Below, one piece after another: positions 6,477 to 12,326 of a DNA stretch of 12,326 bases. The notes beneath the pieces were generated by a model that saw only the letters and a list, made by a program, of their open reading frames with translations, was not told where the DNA came from and ran no database searches. Source of the stretch: Chloroflexota bacterium. Lineage in GTDB: Bacteria; Chloroflexota; Dehalococcoidia; GIF9; UBA5629. The stretch covers positions 1 through 12,326 of the forward strand of contig JAPLHL010000031.1 in the NCBI GenBank assembly GCA_026389655.1, written 5' to 3'. Made by a program: the position numbers and the translations under genes. Within the stretch, counting starts at the first letter, position 1; every line of letters begins with the position of its first letter.

Positions 6477-8303
6477 ATGAATACAGTCCGCAAACTACTT
6501 TCCGGAAATGAAGCTATAGCTCAGGGCGCCTACCATGCGGGGATATTGGTGGCCACGGCATATCCAGGTACCCCCAGCACCGAAATACTGGAAAACCTCG
6601 CCCTGTATAAAGACATCTATGCCGAATGGTCAACCAACGAAAAGGTAGCTATGGAAGTTGGATTGGGCGCTTCTTATGCCGGAGTCAGGACTTTAGTTTC
6701 CATGAAGCATGTTGGATTGAACGTTGCGGCCGATCCATTCATGGCCGCTGCAACGACGGGTATCCACGGTGGGCTAGTAGTGATTTCGGCGGATGACCCC
6801 GGAATACACAGCTCACAGGGCGAACAGGACAACCGCCATTTCGCCAAGCTGGCCAGGGTGCCCATGCTTGAACCTGCCGATAGCCAGGAAGCTTATGATT
6901 TCATTCAAGTCGCTTTTGACCTGAGTGAAAAGTTTGATACACCGGTGCTTTTCAGGATCACCACCCGCGTAGCTCATTCAAAATCCGTTGTTGAACTCGA
7001 TGATGAGAGAGTTCGCCAGGGCAGAACAAAGCGGTTCCATCACAATGTTGAAAAATACGTTATGCTTCCTACTCACGCCCGCATACGCGTGCCGCATATG
7101 CACAAACGCATGGACGAACTCACCGATTATGCTGAAACAACACCTCTTAATCAGTTAATCGAAGGCAATGACCGGATTGGAATTGTATCCAGCGGGGTAG
7201 GCTATGAGTATGCCAGGGAAGTTTTCTCTGATGCCACGTTTCTTAAGTTGGGGATGACATACCCTCTACCGCCGAAAATGCTCCAGCAGTTCGCAGGCAA
7301 AGTTAAAAAACTGTTTGTTGTTGAAGAACTTGACCCATTCCTGGAAGAGAACATCAAAATACTTGGAATCCATGTTGAGGGCAAGAAACATCTTCCGAGA
7401 TTTGGAGAGTTAAACAAATCGGCCGTTCATCACGCAGCCGTTCAGATTGGCACAACCAGTCATTCCAGTAAAACATCCGAAGTGCGGCCACTGAAAGACT
7501 TGCCCGGAAGGCCGCCGCTGTTATGCCCCGGATGCCCGCATGCGGGAGCGTTCTTCATCCTTAGCACAATCGGACAGCGGAACAAGATACTGGATGCCAG
7601 CGGCAAATCTAAAAAAGAATCAAAACTGATAATAACGGGAGATATCGGCTGCTACACATTAGCGACCTATCCCCCATTGCGCGCCATGGATACTACTGCA
7701 TGCATGGGAGCCAGCATTGGACAGGCAATAGGGTTGGAGAAAGCCGGCGTCAGCAGTGACATAGTGGCAGTAATAGGCGATTCCACGTTTATGCACTCAG
7801 GTATCACGGGCATCGTTGATGCCGTCTATAATGATGCCAAGATTACCGTAGTTGTCCTGGATAATGGAACAACCGCAATGACCGGGCACCAGGACCACCC
7901 CGGTTCAGGCATTTCGGCACAGGGTTGTGCAACAAATAAGGTTAGTATCGAAGGTATCGTGCGGGGAGTGGGAGTAAGTGACGTGCAGGTGGTCAATGCT
8001 TTCGACGTCAAATCCGTCAGAAGTGCTATACGATCGGCACTCGATAACAAAGCCCTCTCGGTAGTTGTCGTAAGAGGCAAATGCGCAGTTGCCAACAAGG
8101 GACGCAAGAACCAAAGGCAGGTTGACCTGGAAAAATGCAATGACTGCGGCGTATGCCTGATGATCGGCTGTCCCTCCATCCAAAAGAAAGATGGCAAGCT
8201 GCACATCGATGCAATGACATGCATGGGAGATGAATGTACCGTTTGCGAACAATTGTGCCCTAAAAAAGCTATTGTACCATCTGCAGGAAAGGTCAACAGG
8301 TGA
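6477..8303 (+). CDS. iorA: Indolepyruvate:ferredoxin oxidoreductase, alpha subunit (IorA)
   Basis: A 608-residue catalytic subunit, normal length. With IorB it oxidatively decarboxylates aryl- or related 2-oxoacids to the acyl-CoA, CO2 and reduced ferredoxin, using thiamine diphosphate in the cytoplasm. Domain order is as expected. An N-terminal pyruvate-oxidoreductase-like domain (about 1-180) contains AYPGTPSTEI and SSQGEQDNR. A TPP-binding domain (about 345-535) contains CPGCPHAG (350-357), GDIGCYTL (388-395), MGASIGQAIG and GDSTFMHSG (434-442) through to LDN (461-463). A ferredoxin-like tail carries two Fe-S motifs. Cluster-one cysteines are 554, 557, 560 and 565 (C-x2-C-x2-C-x4-C). Second-motif cysteines are 582, 587, 590 and 594 (C-x4-C-x2-C-x3-C), whose first gap is two residues longer than the usual x2. 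The ATG has only a weak upstream purine stretch (AGAGAAA). It overlaps iorB by 4 bp. The true 2-oxoacid is uncertain; the name follows the family. Confidence 0.96.
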   Translation: MNTVRKLLSGNEAIAQGAYHAGILVATAYPGTPSTEILENLALYKDIYAEWSTNEKVAMEVGLGASYAGVRTLVSMKHVGLNVAADPFMAAATTGIHGGLVVISADDPGIHSSQGEQDNRHFAKLARVPMLEPADSQEAYDFIQVAFDLSEKFDTPVLFRITTRVAHSKSVVELDDERVRQGRTKRFHHNVEKYVMLPTHARIRVPHMHKRMDELTDYAETTPLNQLIEGNDRIGIVSSGVGYEYAREVFSDATFLKLGMTYPLPPKMLQQFAGKVKKLFVVEELDPFLEENIKILGIHVEGKKHLPRFGELNKSAVHHAAVQIGTTSHSSKTSEVRPLKDLPGRPPLLCPGCPHAGAFFILSTIGQRNKILDASGKSKKESKLIITGDIGCYTLATYPPLRAMDTTACMGASIGQAIGLEKAGVSSDIVAVIGDSTFMHSGITGIVDAVYNDAKITVVVLDNGTTAMTGHQDHPGSGISAQGCATNKVSIEGIVRGVGVSDVQVVNAFDVKSVRSAIRSALDNKALSVVVVRGKCAVANKGRKNQRQVDLEKCNDCGVCLMIGCPSIQKKDGKLHIDAMTCMGDECTVCEQLCPKKAIVPSAGKVNR

Positions 8304-8917
8304 GCAATTTACAAGTGAACAAACAAGATATCCTGATGGTTGGTGTCGGCGGGCAGGGCACTATCCTTGCCAGCGACATACTGGGAGAAGCAGCCCTTGC
8401 CAAGGGATTGGATGTCAAAAAGACAGACACGCTCGGAATGGCCCAACGTGGAGGCAGTGTCACAAGCCATCTACGCATCGGCAAAAAAGTCTGGTCCCCG
8501 CTGATCAGTCCGGGTGAAGCGGACGTCCTGCTGGCATTTGAGAAGCTTGAAGCTGCCAGATGGGTAAACTATATTAAGCCGGATGGGCTGGTCATCATAA
8601 ATAAACTCGCTATCCTGCCATTATCGATTTCCCTTGGAACGCAAAGATACCCGGATGACCAGGAAATTATCGATTCTTTTCGACAAAGGACCTCTAGAAT
8701 TCACCTCATTGACGGTACGAAGCAAGCCGGGCTATTAGGGGATATCAGGACACTGAATATTTTTATGCTGGGTTTTCTATCGCATTTCCTCTCAATAAAT
8801 TTTGACCCGGCAATCTGGAAACAGGCAATTACCAAACAATTACCTGCCAAAATACTGGATATCAATATTCGCGCTTTCGAAAAGGGTAGGGAGGTAGCCT
8901 CAAGTGTCAGTCTCTGA
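8300..8917 (+). CDS. iorB: Indolepyruvate:ferredoxin oxidoreductase, beta subunit (IorB)
   Basis: A 205-residue subunit, normal length, made of a pyruvate-oxidoreductase gamma-type domain. GVGGQG (residues 15-20) is the Gly-rich loop and MAQRGGSV (47-54) the second family hallmark; VLLAFEKLEAARW follows in the expected place. It pairs with IorA to form the CoA-dependent oxidoreductase. The GTG at 8300-8302 overlaps the iorA stop as GTGA. An AGGAAAGG lies just upstream, so the two subunits are probably made by coupled translation in equal amounts. The 3' end overlaps the aminotransferase by 14 bp. No cysteine cluster is expected or seen here, since the iron-sulfur centres sit on IorA. Confidence 0.95.
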   Translation: MSNLQVNKQDILMVGVGGQGTILASDILGEAALAKGLDVKKTDTLGMAQRGGSVTSHLRIGKKVWSPLISPGEADVLLAFEKLEAARWVNYIKPDGLVIINKLAILPLSISLGTQRYPDDQEIIDSFRQRTSRIHLIDGTKQAGLLGDIRTLNIFMLGFLSHFLSINFDPAIWKQAITKQLPAKILDINIRAFEKGREVASSVSL

Positions 8918-10091
8918 TAATGTCCGTAAACGGATGGTCGAGGGATCATGGACCAGGCGCATGTTCGAGGAAGCCGCTATCCTGAAAAAGACACACGGCG
9001 AACACAATGTATTTGACCTATCACTTGGCAATCCCATAATAGAGCCTCCTGCAGAATTTAGACAGGCATTAAAAGAACTCTGTAATAATCCCCGTGCCGG
9101 GATGCACCGTTACATGGAAAATGCCGGATATCACGAAACCCGCGAGTCCGTCGCCAAGCAGATTACTCATGAAAATGACATCAAGGTTTCGGCACAGGAT
9201 ATTGTAATGACGGTAGGTGCGGCAGGAGCAATAAACGTTATACTCAAAACAGTCCTTAATGCAGGCGAGGAAGTAATTGTATTCGCTCCATTTTTTATGG
9301 AATACGATAACTACATTGATAACCACGGCGGAAAAACCTGTATTGTAAAAACTGATGATTGTTGCATGCCTGATCTGGAAGATCTCGAAAAGAAAATCAG
9401 TAAGAAGACGAAGGCTGTAATTATTAATTCTCCCAATAATCCCACAGGGGTTGTCTATACGGCAGATTTCACAGCAAAATTGCTGGATGTACTATCCCGG
9501 AAAGAACGACAATTTAACTCATGCATTTACTTAATTAGTGATGAGGCCTACAGCAATCTGATGTATGACGGACTCCATTATGTACCGATCCTTAAAATGT
9601 ATCACAGAAGCTTCATCGCTACATCTCACTCTAAAGACCTGGCACTGCCGGGTGAGCGCATTGGATATATAGCGATCAATCCGGATATCGAAAATAAGGA
9701 AGAGCTGGTAAACGGGCTGATTTTCTGCAACAGGATACTGGGTTTTGTAAACGCGCCTGCCCTGATGCAAAACCTCGTGCGCCACCTTCAACATATTACT
9801 GTGTCAATACCAGAGTATGAGGAAAAACGCGATTTCCTGTATAATAATCTGATTAGTATGGGGTATAAGTTGGTTAAACCACAAGGCGCATTCTATATGT
9901 TTCCTAAAACGCCGATCGCTGATGACGTGGAATTTGTCCGCGAATTGCAGAAGTCAAATGTATTGACCGTCCCCGGACGCGGGTTCGGGACCCCCGGCTA
10001 TTTTAGAGTTTCCTATTGCGTTAACCACAAGACCCTCGAGGGTTCACTGTTCGGCTTTAGACAGACCGCTGAAAAGTTTGGACTTTCATAG
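8904..10091 (+). CDS. PLP-dependent class I/II aminotransferase
   Basis: A 395-residue fold-type I aminotransferase, complete. Visible landmarks are DLSLGNP (38-44), MHRYMENAGY (67-76) in the substrate-side loop, SPNNPTG (176-182), SDEAY (212-216), and the PLP-binding lysine at 244 in TSHSKDLALPGERIGY. GAFYMFPK and the C-terminal carboxylate-binding arginine at about 368 in YFRVSYC follow. These are the residues needed to form the internal aldimine and to hold the alpha-carboxylate. The start is a GTG at 8904-8906 with GGAGGT (8890-8895) eight bases upstream, inside the end of iorB. Being co-translated with IorAB suggests it supplies the 2-oxoacid from an amino acid, with 2-oxoglutarate or pyruvate as the likely acceptor; this is inference. 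Specificity (aromatic, branched-chain, Asp or Ala) cannot be fixed from motifs alone. Confidence 0.94.
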   Translation: MSVSDNVRKRMVEGSWTRRMFEEAAILKKTHGEHNVFDLSLGNPIIEPPAEFRQALKELCNNPRAGMHRYMENAGYHETRESVAKQITHENDIKVSAQDIVMTVGAAGAINVILKTVLNAGEEVIVFAPFFMEYDNYIDNHGGKTCIVKTDDCCMPDLEDLEKKISKKTKAVIINSPNNPTGVVYTADFTAKLLDVLSRKERQFNSCIYLISDEAYSNLMYDGLHYVPILKMYHRSFIATSHSKDLALPGERIGYIAINPDIENKEELVNGLIFCNRILGFVNAPALMQNLVRHLQHITVSIPEYEEKRDFLYNNLISMGYKLVKPQGAFYMFPKTPIADDVEFVRELQKSNVLTVPGRGFGTPGYFRVSYCVNHKTLEGSLFGFRQTAEKFGLS

Positions 10092-10102
10092 TCCCAGCGG
10101 TC
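10064..10102 (+). repeat. Nested perfect hairpin over the aminotransferase stop codon
   Basis: Outer arms GACCGCTG (10064-10071) and CAGCGGTC (10095-10102) are perfect complements. An inner stem GGACT (10080-10084) with AGTCC (10090-10094) has a five-base loop. An eight-base bulge lies on the 5' side. Thirteen base pairs form in 39 nt, and the TAG at 10089-10091 sits in the inner loop and stem. No U-run follows, so read-through into the next gene is expected. A role as an intercistronic stabiliser or processing site that sets different levels for the upstream and downstream genes is plausible but unproven. Confidence 0.6.
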
Positions 10103-10138
10103 GGTATTCACAAAATCAGCCCTTCCCTAAGTAATACT

Positions 10139-12046
10139 ATGACTAATATTTGTACAATTCCACAATTAATACAGGATAACTACCACAAACGTGGCAAGCA
10201 GGTCGCCATGTGCGTTAAAAGACGGGGCATCTGGCACAAGTATAACTGGCAAGAGTATTTCGAGCAGATCAAATATTTCTCACTTGGTCTCACCAGTCTG
10301 GGTCTGCAAAGGGGCGACGTCGCCTGTATCATCGGCGACAATGAACCGGAGTGGTTCTGGGGAGAGTTTGCAGTGCAGGCAGCAGGTGGTATCGCAACAG
10401 GCGCATTTGTAGATTCCATCCCATCTGAACTTAAATATATAGCCAGCCATTCCGGCGCATCATTCGCCATAGTAAATGACCAGGAACAAACAGACAAGTT
10501 TCTGGAGATCAGTTCAGAGCTTTCATCGTTGAAAAAAATCATCTATTGGGACCCCAAAGGGCTCAATAATTACGACGACCCGATGTTGATCAGCTTTGAG
10601 AAGGTTATACTGGACGGAAAGGCATTCGAAAAAAGCAATCCGGGGATTTTCGAGAAAAATATATCAACGGGGAAACCGGATGATACTGCGTTTATATACT
10701 ATACTTCCGGCACAACCGGTTTGCCCAAGGGTGCTATCCTGACACATAGGGCCTTAATACAAACCGCACGCAGTTTCGTAAGCGTCTACCCGCTGGACGC
10801 AACCGATGACTTGATCTCAAATTTCCCGGCCGCCTGGGTAGGAGACAGCTACTTTGCAACAATCCCTCATATTCTCACAGGCGCCCGATTGAATTTTGCG
10901 GAAGAACCTGACACGATTGCAGAGGATACGCGTGAAGTCGGACCAGATTTCGCAATTTACGGCCCGCGTCAATGGGAAAGCCTAGTTAGTGAAATACAGG
11001 TTAAGATGACCGATGCTCATCCGCTGAAAAAGTTCGCATACCACATGATGGTGCCTGTAGGCTATAAAATAGCCGACCTGAATTTTCAGGAGCACCGGGT
11101 GGACATCTTCTGGAAAACGCTTCATCTCATAGCTAATTCATCTCTGCTGAGACCCTTAAAGGACAGGCTCGGACTTAGCAACGTCAGGTTCGCTGTTACC
11201 GGCAGCTCAGTTTTAAGCCTTGACACGTTCAAGCTCATACATGCCATCGGCATCGAGCTCAGGCAGACCTATGCCAGCACAGAAGCCGGATTCATCTCAT
11301 CGCACAGTAAGGGAGAAATCGATTTTCAAAGTGTCGGGCGCCCCGCACTGAACGTCGAGGTCAGAATCACCGGTGAAGGAGAATTATTGGTGCGAAGCGA
11401 CAGCACATTTAAGGAATATCTGAATGAGCCCGAAAAGACCAAAGCAGTGAAGATATCGGGCTGGTGTCATACAGGTGATGCCGTAAACATCAATGAGAAA
11501 GGACACCTGATCTTTCTTGACAGATTGGAGCATATGGGTACGCTTGTAACAGGTGCCAAATACGCGCCGCAATATATCGAAGGACGCTTAAGATTTAGTC
11601 CTTACATCAAGGACGCAATGGTCATCGGCGGAAAGGATAAAGACTATGTTTCTGCCATCGTGAACATTGACTTTGCCATGGTGGGCAAATGGGCCGAGCG
11701 CCACCGTATACCTTATACCACCTTCGTCGACCTTTCCCAGAAAAAAGAGGTGGCTGACCTGGTAAGGCAGGACTTAGAGCGGGTTAATGGTTATCTGCCC
11801 GAAGCATCCCGCGTGCAAAAGTTCGTCTTACTGCATAAAGAATTCGACCCGGATGAAGCGGAGCTAACGCGCACCAGAAAATTAAGAAGAGAGTTCATGG
11901 AGCAGCGTTATAAAGAACTGATTGACGCTTTATACAGTGGAAGAGATAAGATAGACGTCCAGGCGCCGGTGACCTATAGAGACGGGCGCAAGGGCATGGT
12001 AACGACCGGCATACATATTAGAGGTATCAAGAAAGAGGCAGCGTAG
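10139..12046 (+). CDS. Long AMP-forming acyl-CoA synthetase (long-chain fatty-acid-CoA ligase type)
   Basis: A complete 635-residue adenylate-forming enzyme that makes acyl-CoA from a free acid, ATP and CoA. The motifs in order are YYTSGTTGLPKG (187-198), TYASTEAG (377-384), GWCHTGD (441-447, with Cys where Phe/Tyr/Leu is more usual), the hinge region LDRLEHMG (460-467), and TRTRKLRR (577-584) with Lys 581 as the probable catalytic lysine. It belongs to the long bacterial subtype often encoded beside Liv transporters, and carries the charged C-terminal tail of that subtype. No Shine-Dalgarno precedes the ATG, and the 47-nt gap from the aminotransferase holds part of a hairpin, so expression may rely on coupling or be low. 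The ATG is preferred because ICTIPQLIQDNYHKRGKQVA begins where homologues begin. A livH starts only 3 nt after its stop, linking the ligase to transport. The substrate may be a long-chain or an aryl acid. Confidence 0.95.
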   Translation: MTNICTIPQLIQDNYHKRGKQVAMCVKRRGIWHKYNWQEYFEQIKYFSLGLTSLGLQRGDVACIIGDNEPEWFWGEFAVQAAGGIATGAFVDSIPSELKYIASHSGASFAIVNDQEQTDKFLEISSELSSLKKIIYWDPKGLNNYDDPMLISFEKVILDGKAFEKSNPGIFEKNISTGKPDDTAFIYYTSGTTGLPKGAILTHRALIQTARSFVSVYPLDATDDLISNFPAAWVGDSYFATIPHILTGARLNFAEEPDTIAEDTREVGPDFAIYGPRQWESLVSEIQVKMTDAHPLKKFAYHMMVPVGYKIADLNFQEHRVDIFWKTLHLIANSSLLRPLKDRLGLSNVRFAVTGSSVLSLDTFKLIHAIGIELRQTYASTEAGFISSHSKGEIDFQSVGRPALNVEVRITGEGELLVRSDSTFKEYLNEPEKTKAVKISGWCHTGDAVNINEKGHLIFLDRLEHMGTLVTGAKYAPQYIEGRLRFSPYIKDAMVIGGKDKDYVSAIVNIDFAMVGKWAERHRIPYTTFVDLSQKKEVADLVRQDLERVNGYLPEASRVQKFVLLHKEFDPDEAELTRTRKLRREFMEQRYKELIDALYSGRDKIDVQAPVTYRDGRKGMVTTGIHIRGIKKEAA

Positions 12047-12049
12047 TTT

Positions 12050-12326
12050 ATGGATGAGTTATTGCAATATGTCATCACCGGCTTATCGGTAGGCATGGTT
12101 TATGCCCTTATCGCGCTGGGCTTCGTGCTCATCTGGAAATCGAGCAGCGTAGCTAACCTAGCGCTAGGGCAGATAGTCCTTCTATCCTCCTGGTTCACTT
12201 ATTCCATGTTATCGCAGGCGAATCTACCGCCGTATCTCGCCTTACCAATCGTCCTTATTTTCGCGCTTTGCCTGGGGTGGACAATCGAGCGCTTTGCGCT
12301 GCGTCCCCTCATCGCCCAGCCAATAC
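12050..12326 (+). CDS. livH: Second branched-chain amino acid-type ABC permease LivH, truncated by window edge
   Basis: The ATG at 12050-12052 opens a frame that stays open to the right edge (92 codons). The translation begins MDELLQYVITGLSVGMVYA, then LIALGFVLIWKSSSVANLALGQIVLLSSW, matching the LivH N-terminal signature (a hydrophobic helix, the SS-V-N-A-GQ turn, a second helix). A further hydrophobic segment and ERFALRPLIAQP follow, also family-typical. It is only 3 nt after the acyl-CoA synthetase stop; a weak GAGG lies about 13 nt upstream, so coupling is likely. It is a different sequence from the LivH at 3504-4397 and marks a second Liv transporter whose other subunits would lie to the right of the window. 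Confidence 0.93.
   Translation, partial: MDELLQYVITGLSVGMVYALIALGFVLIWKSSSVANLALGQIVLLSSWFTYSMLSQANLPPYLALPIVLIFALCLGWTIERFALRPLIAQPI

Noticed and set aside
7826..8296. 156-codon minus-strand frame opposite the end of iorA
   Set aside because: Antisense to conserved TPP-domain and ferredoxin-tail coding sequence; a shadow of the codon bias, with no recognisable domain.
10032..10043. Perfect 12-bp palindrome ACCCTCGAGGGT near the end of the aminotransferase
   Set aside because: It lies within ordinary codons (K-T-L-E-G), has no loop for an RNA hairpin, and has no second copy nearby that I could see.
1..12326. Mobile element, CRISPR, tRNA or rRNA content
   Set aside because: I saw no transposase or integrase motifs, no regularly spaced repeats, and no tRNA-like cloverleaf or rRNA sequence.

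Overview
The window reads as a catabolic and transport island of an anaerobic bacterium of moderate GC content. Three things support an anaerobic lifestyle: the ferredoxin-dependent 2-oxoacid oxidoreductase (IorAB), two CoA ligases, and two branched-chain-amino-acid-type (Liv) ABC transport modules. The solute-binding protein is a lipoprotein, which is usual in monoderm lineages. Together with the GYD-domain protein and the style of the Liv and CoA-ligase genes, this makes an uncultured Chloroflexota (Dehalococcoidia-like) or a syntrophic/sulfate-reducing Desulfobacterota-type organism my best guesses. The taxonomy is inference only.

Layout. Positions 1-5755 form a minus-strand operon read right to left: livK (lipoprotein binding protein), livH, livM, livG, livF, then an acyl-CoA synthetase cut by the left edge. 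Positions 5756-6094 are a 339-bp divergent control region. It holds a TTGACA-type promoter and a small inverted repeat for the livK side, a long leader with a strong nested hairpin, and a -10-like palindrome on the right-hand side. Positions 6095-12326 run on the plus strand: a GYD-domain protein, iorA, iorB, a class I/II aminotransferase, a second long acyl-CoA synthetase, and the start of a second livH cut by the right edge. Spacing on the plus side is tight (4-bp and 14-bp overlaps, then gaps of 47 and 3 nt), so iorA to livH is probably one transcript. An extra promoter candidate lies just before iorA.

How the genes may work together (inference). A Liv-type transporter imports an amino acid or an aromatic/carboxylic acid. 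The aminotransferase makes the 2-oxoacid. IorAB oxidatively decarboxylates it to an acyl- or aryl-acetyl-CoA plus reduced ferredoxin. The AMP-forming ligases activate free acids to CoA thioesters. The individual enzyme families are clear; the substrate is not. I found no RNA genes, CRISPR arrays, insertion sequences or phage genes. The more unusual signals are the two adjacent Liv/CoA-ligase modules around an IOR operon, an atypical cysteine spacing in the second Fe-S motif of IorA, and two strong hairpins, one in the livK leader and one over the aminotransferase stop codon.
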